Assembly: GCA_015064885.1 (NCBI GenBank)
Contig: SVRJ01000021.1
Span: 1-39,118, forward strand
Length of the DNA: 39,118 bases
Direction: 5' to 3'
Source: Oscillospiraceae bacterium
GTDB taxonomy: Bacteria; Bacillota; Clostridia; Oscillospirales; CAG-272
A program made the position numbers and the translations under genes. Under the pieces are notes generated by a model. It was not told where the DNA came from, ran no database searches, and saw nothing but the letters and a program-made list of their open reading frames with translations. This document shows positions 16,279 through 24,186 of this stretch, in pieces; positions within the stretch are counted from its first letter, which is position 1, and each line of letters opens with the position of its first letter.

Positions 16279-17145
16279 TTAAAAAGATATTTTATAGACT
16301 TCCTCGCGTTTTCCGCTCTCAAGCGATCTGAGTACTGCGTTCATGACAAATACGGGAACGACAAAGCTTTCATACGTCTTTTTCATAGGCTTTCCGGAAA
16401 GAAGATCGAGCATATCGTTCATCTCATGTCTGAAGCTGTCCGGAGTAAAGGTGAGCACCCTTGACATTGCGGACTTTGATCCGTAAAGAGATACTGTATA
16501 GTAGGATATCTTCTCAAGATAAGTTCCCATAACGTTGAAATTGTCATAATGGGCGGTAAAGGTAAGATATCCGTCGTGCTTTTCGGCGGTTACTCCCTTT
16601 ACGTCCTCTCCGAAGACGGTCGTCATTACCTCTATAAGATGCTGAGCATAGAAATAGAATCCTCCGTATGGGCTGTCAAGATGTATCGGGCATGCAAGAC
16701 TTCCGCCGCGAAGCTCTCCGGCCTCCTTTTCTCGCACTGCCTTTGCAAGCTCCAGAGTCTCCGAGAGTGCCGCACAGGTGCTTCCTCCGCACAGACGAAG
16801 TCGCTTTTCCTTGGCTTCGGTCATAAATGCGCACGCTTCCTCCTCGGAGCAAGTGATAGGTTTATCTATAAACATAGGTATGCCGCAGTCAATATACGGC
16901 TTTGCGTATTTATAGTGATTGTCACCGTGTCGGGCGGTTATCATTATTCCGTCCACTTTGCCGACCACATCTTTATAGTCATCCAAAACGGGTACACCGT
17001 ATTTTTCATTAAGCTTTTTTGCGGGCTCGCCTTCGTTACTGTAGACGCCTATTACTTCTATATCGGGATAAAGTCCTGAAGAAATAAGCTTAAGAAAGCT
17101 GTCGGCATGTGAATTTTCACATCCGAGTATTGCTATTTTATACAT
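16279..17145 (-). CDS. Gfo/Idh/MocA-family oxidoreductase (second in operon, short form)
   Basis: A 288-residue protein, shorter than most of its family. The nucleotide loop is LGCENSHADS (7-16), not GxGxxG. It shares the G-x4-H-x2-S pattern with the 332-residue paralogue downstream. IDKPITCS at about 93-100 fills the EKP position. The C-terminal half keeps a beta-sheet dimer-like pattern but lacks a clear Asp-x3-His pair, so it may have a different substrate or a binding role. AGAGGT precedes the ATG. The gaps to neighbours are 11 bp on each side, typical of an operon. I cannot name a substrate. Confidence 0.85.
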   Translation of the reverse strand: MYKIAILGCENSHADSFLKLISSGLYPDIEVIGVYSNEGEPAKKLNEKYGVPVLDDYKDVVGKVDGIMITARHGDNHYKYAKPYIDCGIPMFIDKPITCSEEEACAFMTEAKEKRLRLCGGSTCAALSETLELAKAVREKEAGELRGGSLACPIHLDSPYGGFYFYAQHLIEVMTTVFGEDVKGVTAEKHDGYLTFTAHYDNFNVMGTYLEKISYYTVSLYGSKSAMSRVLTFTPDSFRHEMNDMLDLLSGKPMKKTYESFVVPVFVMNAVLRSLESGKREEVYKISF

Positions 17146-17156
17146 ATAGGCACCTC

Positions 17157-18233
17157 TCAGTTGAATTTAAGCGGAAGCGGATTTTCCGCATGGCATGCTT
17201 CTATTATTCCTATTACTTGCGCGGCATGCTCTGCGGTGATATCAAGAGGCTCACCGAGCATAACGTTATTGTAAAGCATCCTATAAAACTTTGCAACCGC
17301 AACGTCAAACGAGCTGCCTGATATCTTCTCATTTTCTTCAATAAACTGAAGCTTTTCCGAGCAGTACACGGGCATGCCGTTTTCATCAGACAATGATTCT
17401 CTGATAACAGGGCGCTCGGGATAGTTTGAAAAATCGTCTATATATTTTAATTTATATGCGGAATTCGTGGACATGAGCGTTCCTTTGCTTCCAAATATCT
17501 TGAAAACAAAATCACCTGCGTATGCATCGGCGGAAATGACCTCGATATCAACGACCGGCTTGCCGGGAGCGGCAATTATAATTTTACCGTAATCGTCTCC
17601 GTCTCCGCTTGTAAGCACTGCTTTTAGAGAGGAGAACACAACTCTTGCATTCTCATCCCATCCGAGAAGGTCAAGAGCCTGACCGACCGGGTGAGGACCT
17701 GTGTTATAAACTCCGCCGGCGCAGCAGCACTGAAGAGTCTGCCAGTCCCAACGTCTTGCAAATCCCGAATATTTGAGGCTTATCTGAAGAACGTCTCCTA
17801 TCTTTCCGCTCGATATGATGTCTTTCACATTGAGGAATGACGGTGCATAGAGCGATTGATGGAACGCGGATACCGATACGTTGTTTTTCTTTGCGGTCAG
17901 AATAAGATCATTGCATTCATAATACGATCCTCCGAACGGTTTTTCTGACAGAACGTTAAAGCCGTGCTCAAGAAGGTCCTTTGTTATCGGATAATGCATG
18001 TGAGAATAGCTTGCATTTACGACAAGATCTATATCCTTTCTGCCAAAGAGCTCGGTGTAATCGGATACCGTATCGCATCCGTATTCTTCTGCCGCTCTCT
18101 TTCTGCGCTCGTCATCCTGCTCAACTACGCAGACCACCTCGCAAAAATCATTACTTTCGCTTTTAAAGAAGCGTCCGTGAATATTTCTTCCGCTTCTTCC
18201 CTGCCCTATTATTGCAACTCTCATTTTATTCAT
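17157..18233 (-). CDS. Gfo/Idh/MocA-family oxidoreductase (first in operon)
   Basis: A 358-residue enzyme with a textbook Rossmann loop, IIGQGRSGRNIHG (8-20), and the family signature LSEKPFGG at about 95-102. The substrate domain includes GGVYNTGPHPVGQALDLLG, where Asn and His stand at the usual catalytic region. It is the promoter-proximal gene, with GGGAGA before the ATG. In other bacteria a Gfo/Idh enzyme (RgNanOx/YjhC type) converts 2,7-anhydro-Neu5Ac to Neu5Ac ahead of NanA. This protein or a paralogue here could do so, but I see no diagnostic residues. Confidence 0.9.
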   Translation of the reverse strand: MNKMRVAIIGQGRSGRNIHGRFFKSESNDFCEVVCVVEQDDERRKRAAEEYGCDTVSDYTELFGRKDIDLVVNASYSHMHYPITKDLLEHGFNVLSEKPFGGSYYECNDLILTAKKNNVSVSAFHQSLYAPSFLNVKDIISSGKIGDVLQISLKYSGFARRWDWQTLQCCCAGGVYNTGPHPVGQALDLLGWDENARVVFSSLKAVLTSGDGDDYGKIIIAAPGKPVVDIEVISADAYAGDFVFKIFGSKGTLMSTNSAYKLKYIDDFSNYPERPVIRESLSDENGMPVYCSEKLQFIEENEKISGSSFDVAVAKFYRMLYNNVMLGEPLDITAEHAAQVIGIIEACHAENPLPLKFN

Positions 18234-18267
18234 TTTGTTTTCTCCCTGTAGAAAGAAGTTTTTATTT

Positions 18268-18299
18268 AGTATAACATAATAAAAAATGAATTGGAATTG
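18268..18299 (-). promoter_or_regulatory. Promoter of the nan/nag/oxidoreductase operon
   Basis: On the minus strand a TATACT -10 (18268-18273) has an extended TGT just upstream. The -35 (TTCCAA, 17 bp away) is weak, which suits an activator-dependent promoter. It lies in the 151-bp divergent gap opposite the AraC-family gene. Confidence 0.6.
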
Positions 18300-18317
18300 T
18301 TATTTTTATCTTTACTA

Positions 18318-18346
18318 TTGCATTTTCTACTTTTTTATGATATAAT
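18318..18346 (+). promoter_or_regulatory. Promoter of the AraC-family regulator gene
   Basis: TTGCAT (18318-18323), a 17-bp spacer and TATAAT (18341-18346). It is back to back with the operon promoter. Confidence 0.75.
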
Positions 18347-18347
18347 A

Positions 18348-18364
18348 AAAACAGAAGCTGTTTT
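18348..18364. promoter_or_regulatory. Inverted repeat at the regulator's transcription start, candidate operator
   Basis: AAAACAG (18348-18354) and CTGTTTT (18358-18364) are perfect 7-base arms around AAG. The site begins one base after the regulator's -10 box, where a bound protein would block or tune transcription. An autoregulatory role is inferred from position only. Confidence 0.45.
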
Positions 18365-18384
18365 AAATGGAGGCAGGGCGTAAA

Positions 18385-19173
18385 ATGTTTGAAAAGCAAA
18401 TCGGAAAAAGCATTCTCGAGGTGTCGCACAAATGCATTGAGCATCCCCACGAGAGTATTTATTTCAACCACATACACAATCACTGCGAGATACTTCTCTT
18501 CATAAGCGGTGATGCAAATTACAATATTGACGGTCAAGTGTTCAGCCCTTCGCCTTACGATATGCTTTTTATCCCCGCGGCGACATATCACTATCTGATA
18601 CCGACGTCAGGCGCCAGATATGAAAACTACGTAATAGGTATCTCACCCGATGCGGTTGGAGAGGAGCATTACAGAAAACTGTTTGCACCGCCCCTTATGA
18701 TAAGCATCAAGGATGATGCCGAGATCAAAAGCTTCTTCAAACGCCTTGACGTTTACGAAAAGGCATATTCATCCGAAGACTTTGAGCAATGTGCCGTCGC
18801 TTTGATAAGAGAGCTTCTGACTTATTGCTCATACAGAAAAAGCGATCTCAGCTCGGGGCGAAGCAAGTACGTCACCTATATCGAAGAAATGGTAAAATAT
18901 ATATCCGAGCGCATCACAGACGATCTCGACGCGGAAAACATTGCTCACCATTTTCTGCTTTCAAAATCATACGTACAGAATATTTTTTCTCAGGAAATGC
19001 ACATAGGACTTAAAAAATATATAATGCAGAAAAAAATATACTCAGCGCACTCTGATATAGTAAACGGTATGAGACCGATCGACGCGTGCGAAAAATATAA
19101 TTTCGGAGACTATTCAAGCTTCTACCGTTTGTACAAAAAAACTTTCGGCTTTCCTCCGAGTGCGATCAGATAA
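18385..19173 (+). CDS. AraC-family transcriptional regulator
   Basis: A 262-residue regulator. The N-terminal half is a cupin-like sensor domain (FNHIHNHCEILLFISGDANYNIDG, PYDMLFIPAATYHYLIP). The C-terminal about 100 residues hold two helix-turn-helix units: LDAENIAHHFLLSKSYVQNIF, then PIDACEKYNFGDYSSFYRLYKKTFGFPPSAIR, the AraC signature. It faces the nan/nag operon across a shared 151-bp gap and very likely controls it in response to a sugar from that pathway. I chose the ATG at 18385 because GGAGG lies upstream; the earlier in-frame ATG at 18367 overlaps that Shine-Dalgarno and has none of its own. Confidence 0.9.
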   Translation: MFEKQIGKSILEVSHKCIEHPHESIYFNHIHNHCEILLFISGDANYNIDGQVFSPSPYDMLFIPAATYHYLIPTSGARYENYVIGISPDAVGEEHYRKLFAPPLMISIKDDAEIKSFFKRLDVYEKAYSSEDFEQCAVALIRELLTYCSYRKSDLSSGRSKYVTYIEEMVKYISERITDDLDAENIAHHFLLSKSYVQNIFSQEMHIGLKKYIMQKKIYSAHSDIVNGMRPIDACEKYNFGDYSSFYRLYKKTFGFPPSAIR

Positions 19174-19191
19174 TTTATTTGCGCCTTTTTA

Positions 19192-19220
19192 TTGACACAC
19201 ACACATTATTGTGTTATAAT
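19192..19220 (+). promoter_or_regulatory. Consensus promoter with inverted repeat in the spacer
   Basis: TTGACA (19192-19197), a 17-bp spacer and TATAAT (19215-19220). The spacer holds ACACA-TTAT-TGTGT (19201-19214), whose arms are perfect inverted copies. A repressor bound there would cover the polymerase site. It drives the genes at 19273 and probably 20258. Confidence 0.8.
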
Positions 19221-19272
19221 TTAAGTATAATAGCGGACAAACGATCAATACGTGTCCGCAACAGGAGGTTTT

Positions 19273-20217
19273 ATGAAAAAGGTATCTATGATCATTCTGA
19301 AAATTCTTTTGATCGCCGTTATTTTTGCAGCATCTCTCGTGCTGCTGGTTTGGGGTGGGCTTAACATAGCAAAATTCTTTATATACTCAGACTATTATTC
19401 ATCAAAAACAAATATTTGCAAGAATCCCGGCATTCACGATAACTTTGTATGCCAAGGCATTGCAGTATCCGAGGAAAACGAAAAAATACTTGTCTGCGGA
19501 TACATGACCGACAAAACAAACAGCAGGATATACGTTACCGATTCGGATAACGATTCATATTACGTAAATCTTACGAGAGACGGTGAGGTATTCACCGGAC
19601 ATGCCGGAGGTATGGCTATCACGGGTGATACGGTATACCTTGCAAACGGAAGCAAGCTTTACACATTTTCTCTCTCGGAGATCCTTTCGCTTAATAACGG
19701 AGACTCTGTCGATATAGGAAAAGGTACCAAGGTAAACAATTCCGCTTCCTTTGTCTACTCGGATGAAAACTACGTGTACGTTGGAGAATTCCACGACGGC
19801 GGAAAATACGTAACCAAGCATCCGTATCAGACAAACGACGGGCTTTATCACGCGATCATAACAAAATATTCTGTAAATGATCTTACCACGCCTATAAAAA
19901 TATACTCGGTAAGAGACAAGGTACAGGGTGCGTGCTTCACTCCCGACGGGAAGGTAGTCCTTTCCACCTCCTACGGTCTGTCCGATACGGTATATTACGT
20001 ATACAACGAAGCTGATGCAATAGACTCCGGACTTACACTCGACGGTGCTCCGCTTTATTATCTTAACGGTTGCGTTAAGGAAATGAAGGGGCCGGCCATG
20101 GGAGAGGATCTTGACTATTACGAAGGGAAAGTGATAACTCTCACCGAGAGTGCCTCCGACAAATATATTTTCGGAAAATTCTTCTTTGCAAACAAGATAG
20201 TCGCCATAGAATTCTGA
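19273..20217 (+). CDS. Membrane-anchored extracytoplasmic protein, propeller-like
   Basis: A 314-residue protein with one N-terminal transmembrane helix (about 5-35) and the rest probably outside the cell. The outer domain has repeating strand-turn units typical of beta-propellers: GIAVSEENEKILVCGYM, RIYVTDSDND, GGMAITGDTVYLANGSKLYTFSL, NYVYVGEFHDGG, GACFTPDGKVVLSTSYG. No catalytic motif is evident. AGGAGG precedes the ATG at 19273; an earlier in-frame start at 19252 has no ribosome-binding site. It is 40 bp upstream of the PL8 lyase gene and may assist substrate capture. I do not recognise a named family. Confidence 0.82.
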   Translation: MKKVSMIILKILLIAVIFAASLVLLVWGGLNIAKFFIYSDYYSSKTNICKNPGIHDNFVCQGIAVSEENEKILVCGYMTDKTNSRIYVTDSDNDSYYVNLTRDGEVFTGHAGGMAITGDTVYLANGSKLYTFSLSEILSLNNGDSVDIGKGTKVNNSASFVYSDENYVYVGEFHDGGKYVTKHPYQTNDGLYHAIITKYSVNDLTTPIKIYSVRDKVQGACFTPDGKVVLSTSYGLSDTVYYVYNEADAIDSGLTLDGAPLYYLNGCVKEMKGPAMGEDLDYYEGKVITLTESASDKYIFGKFFFANKIVAIEF

Positions 20218-20257
20218 TCACGTCTGATTTTGGGCAAATGTAAGTGAGGTAATATTT

Positions 20258-22756
20258 ATGAAACGAAGCATAAGACTCATCTCTTTTATTCTTTCGATCA
20301 TCTATCTCTTCCCTGCACTTTCGGGGTGCATAAATAAGCCGAGCGACGCTCCGGGCACAACTACCGACGTCACCACGCCTGCCGATACAACTAATGCAGG
20401 GGAAATAGGTGAGGATGTAGAGGTATCTGCCGACGGAAAGGTAAACTGGACACTTCTCGGAGTGGAATGTAAGAAGAGCTTCGGAGGAGTAACGGCTGCA
20501 GACGGAAAAACTCTGATAGTTGTATATTTTGAGGCAAGGAACAAATCTACCGACAATATCTATATTTCAAAGAACTGCCTTGATACAGATCCCGAACCGA
20601 TAGAAATATCCGCAGATAATCTTCCTGAAAACTATTCGGAGTTTGGAGGCATGATTACATCGGGAAAAAGAAGATTGTACTGTCTTTGCTTTGAAGAGAA
20701 AGAAAACTGGCACAGAATAATTGTTGATTACATATCTGCCGACGGAGGTATGAGCAATCTTATAGTAGCCAAAGATTACGTCGGCAAAGATACTGAGATC
20801 CTGCTCGGAAATCCCGCATATCCTTTAGATACGTATACAAACGAAAATATCGCTACTGATTTTAACAAGCTCTATTCACTTTATTACAATGAGCAATGGG
20901 GCACACCAAACGAAAACACTGTACAGACTCACTTAAAACAGCTTGTCGCATCCGAGGACGGAAGCTATTTTAAAAACGTCAATTACAATTCGGACAGCAA
21001 ATCCAACTGGGATACTATAAACCATCTTAATTTTCTCAAGATACTTATATCGGCATACGGAGAAGAACGCCTCAAAAATGATGCCGAGGCGAGAAAAACA
21101 GTACTTTCCGTACTGGACTATTGGCTCAACAAGGATATAACCTGCTCTGTAAACTGGTGGTACAATGAAATATCCGCTCCGCGTTATATGGCGGCTATAG
21201 GTCTTATGCTTTCTCCGTATCTCTCTGAGGATCAGATAAGCAAAATGGATAAGGTGATCGGACGCGGCACACTCAGAGGAAGCAGTAAGGCGACCACATA
21301 CACGGGAGGAAATCTGTCTGATATGATGGCTATCACTATCATGCACGGACTTTTCATTGACGACCCCGACCTGATCTTTGCGGCAGTTTCCCGCATGGCA
21401 TCTGAAATAACCGTCGTCCCATACGGAAAAGAAGGCATTCAGGAGGATCTGTCCTTCTTCCAGCACGGAACTCTTATCTGCACGGCAGGAAGCTACGGTA
21501 CCGAATTTGTAAAAGGAATGCGTACCTTTATCACAAAGCTGCACGGAACCTGCTTTGCTCTTCCCGACAGCAAGATAAAGCTATTTATAGACCATCTTCT
21601 TGACGGTCAGCAATATTTCCACAGAGCAAACGGAACAACCTATTTCAGCATAGGACGTTCTGCGGTTTATGCGAACGGATCAAGCACGCTCGGTGCTGCA
21701 GCCGCAGATCTTGCAAAAATAGACGGAATATACAGGCAAGCCGAGCTTAAGGCGTATGCGGAATCCTTCAGCGACCACTCAAAGTCTATAGACGATATAA
21801 AATACTTTCCTCTTGCTTATACCCTTATAAAAAAGTCTCCCGAATATTATATCGGTGTCAAAGGAGCGCATGAAAACCTCATAATGACAGAGAGCATAAA
21901 CAAGCAGAATACTCTCGGATACAATCTCTCATACGGTTCAAACACATGTTACATGTATTACGGCGACGAATACCAGACTATAGGCGCAGTACTTGATTTT
22001 GCGATGTTCCCCGGAATAACGACATATCACGAGGATGACGCAAGACTCATGGAAAGGTACAACAACGAATATAAAAAAACGTGGGCGCCAAAGGTATACA
22101 AGGGCACTCACTGTGACGGGAAAGCCGATCCTGCAACCGGACTCGGGGCACTTTATATGGAGCTCAAGAACGACGGTATTACAGGCAAGCTCTCTTATAT
22201 AATGTATGACGGAGGAATGATAGCGCTTGCGGCAGGTCTCAACTGCTCGAAGGCCTCGAATACGGTTGAGATCCGTACCTCGCTCGATCAGTGCAAGCTC
22301 AATTCGGCAAGCGTTGGCGGTACTCCCTTAACACTGAACGCTCAGGAAACGACAGTAAGCGGAGGCACGGCTGTGTGCAACGGAGCGTTTGCCTACTACA
22401 ATCTCGGTGAAGGATCAATTATTGCATCTGCGAAGAGAATGAGCGGTTCTTACAAGAGATCCGACCTCGACAAGCAGAACGTGACCGTGGAGGCAGACGT
22501 ATTCAGCCTTTACATCTCACACGGAACAACGCTCAACAGTTCCTCATACGCTTATGCGGTTGCGGCAAACGCAGACGGAAAAGCACCCAAGGATTCATCC
22601 GGACTTCCGATAAAAAATATTATCAACACCGAAAAGGTGCAAGCCGTTGAGTTTACGGACGGTCACTATGTGATCGTATTCCATGAAGGAGGAGAAATAA
22701 CTCTCTCCTCGGGAAAGACAGTAAAGGCTGACGGTGCGAAGATAATTATTGAATAA
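20258..22756 (+). CDS. Polysaccharide lyase family 8-like lipoprotein (hyaluronan/chondroitin/xanthan lyase type)
   Basis: An 832-residue surface lipoprotein (LSGC, cysteine 24) followed by a Thr/Pro-rich linker and an extra N-terminal beta domain (to about 170). The lyase core shows PL8 marks. The aromatic patch is NWWYNEISAPR (299-309). The catalytic Asn352 lies in TGGNLSD. The catalytic His403 lies in FFQHG and the catalytic Tyr413 in SYGTEF. An Arg at 467 lies in IGRSAVY. C-terminal beta domains follow. PL8 enzymes cleave uronic-acid polysaccharides by beta-elimination, giving unsaturated oligosaccharides. The His-Tyr spacing is ten residues rather than the nine I recall in characterised members, and the second Arg of the usual GRSxSR is absent, so specificity may differ. 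GAGGT precedes the ATG. Confidence 0.87.
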   Translation: MKRSIRLISFILSIIYLFPALSGCINKPSDAPGTTTDVTTPADTTNAGEIGEDVEVSADGKVNWTLLGVECKKSFGGVTAADGKTLIVVYFEARNKSTDNIYISKNCLDTDPEPIEISADNLPENYSEFGGMITSGKRRLYCLCFEEKENWHRIIVDYISADGGMSNLIVAKDYVGKDTEILLGNPAYPLDTYTNENIATDFNKLYSLYYNEQWGTPNENTVQTHLKQLVASEDGSYFKNVNYNSDSKSNWDTINHLNFLKILISAYGEERLKNDAEARKTVLSVLDYWLNKDITCSVNWWYNEISAPRYMAAIGLMLSPYLSEDQISKMDKVIGRGTLRGSSKATTYTGGNLSDMMAITIMHGLFIDDPDLIFAAVSRMASEITVVPYGKEGIQEDLSFFQHGTLICTAGSYGTEFVKGMRTFITKLHGTCFALPDSKIKLFIDHLLDGQQYFHRANGTTYFSIGRSAVYANGSSTLGAAAADLAKIDGIYRQAELKAYAESFSDHSKSIDDIKYFPLAYTLIKKSPEYYIGVKGAHENLIMTESINKQNTLGYNLSYGSNTCYMYYGDEYQTIGAVLDFAMFPGITTYHEDDARLMERYNNEYKKTWAPKVYKGTHCDGKADPATGLGALYMELKNDGITGKLSYIMYDGGMIALAAGLNCSKASNTVEIRTSLDQCKLNSASVGGTPLTLNAQETTVSGGTAVCNGAFAYYNLGEGSIIASAKRMSGSYKRSDLDKQNVTVEADVFSLYISHGTTLNSSSYAYAVAANADGKAPKDSSGLPIKNIINTEKVQAVEFTDGHYVIVFHEGGEITLSSGKTVKADGAKIIIE

Positions 22757-22771
22757 AATACGCATAAAAAC

Positions 22772-22805
22772 AAAAACGGCAAGGATAATTCTCCTTGCCG
22801 TTTTT
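22772..22805. terminator. Strong bidirectional terminator between the lyase and ymdB
   Basis: A 14-bp perfect stem (22772-22785 with 22792-22805) around a six-base loop, with A-run and T-run flanks, so it serves both convergent genes. Confidence 0.92.
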
Positions 22806-22812
22806 ATAATTA

Positions 22813-23595
22813 TCAGTATAGCGTTTTAGCATATCTGCTGATAGAGAGTATCCTTCCGTTCTCCTCATTAATGTCTATCAAGGCTCCGCAGAGTCTGACA
22901 GGACCGTCTGCCACCTCGAACTTTGAGGGCATATGATATCTTTGCTTTCTTATCACTGCCTCGGTCTTGACACCTATAATACTGTTGAGAGGGCCGCACA
23001 TACCGAGATCTGTTATGTATGCGCTTCCCTTTGGAAGAACTCTTTCGTCTGCAGTCTGAACGTGAGTATGTGTACCGACGATAATATTTATCCTGCCGTC
23101 AAAGCAATTTGCAATAGCCATTTTTTCCGCGGTTGCTTCAGCGTGTATATCGAGAATCGATATATCGTACTTGCCCTTATGTGCGTAGAGAGCTTTATCC
23201 ACCGCATCAAACGGATTATCGAGCGGCTCCATAAATGCTACGCCCGAAACGTTCATCACAAGAACACGCACACCGTTTACAGACACCACTGAGGCTCCCT
23301 TTCCCGGAAGTGTGGCAGGGTAGTTCAAGGGTCTGATAATATCGTTTTTCTCTTCAAGTATTCTTTGGGTATCGTATTTTCCCCAAACATGGTTTCCGGT
23401 CGTAATAAAGTCAACTCCCGAATATACAAGGCTTTCGTATTCGGACGCTCCGATACCGAAGATGTTACTTGCGTTTTCTCCGTTTGCCAGGACAAAATCA
23501 CATCCGAGCTCTTTTCTGATATCCGAAAGTTCTTCTCTGATAAGGCCGACTGTGGAGATACCCACAACGTCACCCAGAAATAAAATTTTCATCAT
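22813..23595 (-). CDS. ymdB: YmdB-family metallophosphoesterase (2',3'-cyclic nucleotide phosphodiesterase)
   Basis: A 260-residue cytoplasmic dinuclear metal enzyme of the TIGR00282/YmdB family. All metal ligands are present: Asp9 (GDVVG), Glu40-Asn41 (NGENA), Asn68 (TGNHVWG), His151 (DIHAEATAEK) and His176/His178 (GTHTHVQT). In Bacillus subtilis the homologue hydrolyses 2',3'-cAMP and affects biofilm versus motility choice. Its presence at the end of an exopolysaccharide operon fits that theme. The start overlaps the ECF gene stop by four bases. Two adjacent ATGs (23595 and 23592) are possible; the second has the better distance from AAGGA. Confidence 0.92.
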   Translation of the reverse strand: MMKILFLGDVVGISTVGLIREELSDIRKELGCDFVLANGENASNIFGIGASEYESLVYSGVDFITTGNHVWGKYDTQRILEEKNDIIRPLNYPATLPGKGASVVSVNGVRVLVMNVSGVAFMEPLDNPFDAVDKALYAHKGKYDISILDIHAEATAEKMAIANCFDGRINIIVGTHTHVQTADERVLPKGSAYITDLGMCGPLNSIIGVKTEAVIRKQRYHMPSKFEVADGPVRLCGALIDINEENGRILSISRYAKTLY

Positions 23596-24119
23596 AAATC
23601 CTTAGGGTCTGTCAATAACTTTTTCAGTCCGGGTCTGATGTCAAGCACGACCGCCATACATACGTAAACAGCATAGCTTACCGCAGTCTGAGCAATATTC
23701 GGAAGGACCGAAGCAAGCGGCGAAACAAAATTCTGAGCTATCACTACAGCCTCAAAAAGATAGTATCCGCCCGCACAAAGCAAAACTGCAGGGATAAGAG
23801 CAAGCACATTTCTTGCGCAAGCTATCTTTTGGGTTTTGCTTGAAAAGCATGCCGCGGTCGCTGCCTTTATGATAACGGTTGCGGGAAGCCATATAAAGTA
23901 TCCCCCGATGAGATCACCGAGCGACCCACCGATAACGGAAGCCGCAACAGCATAAGGAAGAGGTAAAAGCGAGGACGCAAGAAAAATAAGCGAATCCCCT
24001 ATATGAACGTATCCGTTAAGGATAGGTACTTTTACATAGCACGTCAAAACATAGATAAGAGAAGCAAAAAGCGCGCTTTCGACAAGAAGAAAAAATCTGT
24101 TATTCTTTTTTTTACTCAT
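23592..24119 (-). CDS. ECF transporter S component (substrate-binding membrane subunit)
   Basis: A 175-residue membrane protein with about five or six helices. The pattern YVHIGDSLIFLASSLLPLPYAVAASVIGGSLGDLIGGY, seen around residues 37-74, matches S components of energy-coupling-factor vitamin transporters. It would bind a vitamin or similar micronutrient and work with a shared EcfA/A'/T module encoded elsewhere; none is here. The substrate is not deducible and no riboswitch precedes it. AAAGGAA lies before the ATG. It starts 67 bp after the polymerase gene and overlaps ymdB. Confidence 0.82.
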   Translation of the reverse strand: MSKKKNNRFFLLVESALFASLIYVLTCYVKVPILNGYVHIGDSLIFLASSLLPLPYAVAASVIGGSLGDLIGGYFIWLPATVIIKAATAACFSSKTQKIACARNVLALIPAVLLCAGGYYLFEAVVIAQNFVSPLASVLPNIAQTAVSYAVYVCMAVVLDIRPGLKKLLTDPKDL

Positions 24120-24186
24120 TGGTATATTCCTTTCGCGATTTGTATTTCTCTCTTATGTTTCTTTTTTTCAGTTTCTTTTTCAGGTG

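Noticed and set aside
24120-24186. Vitamin riboswitch before the ECF S component
   Set aside because: The 67-bp gap is AT-rich, lies inside an operon and shows no recognisable aptamer-like structure.
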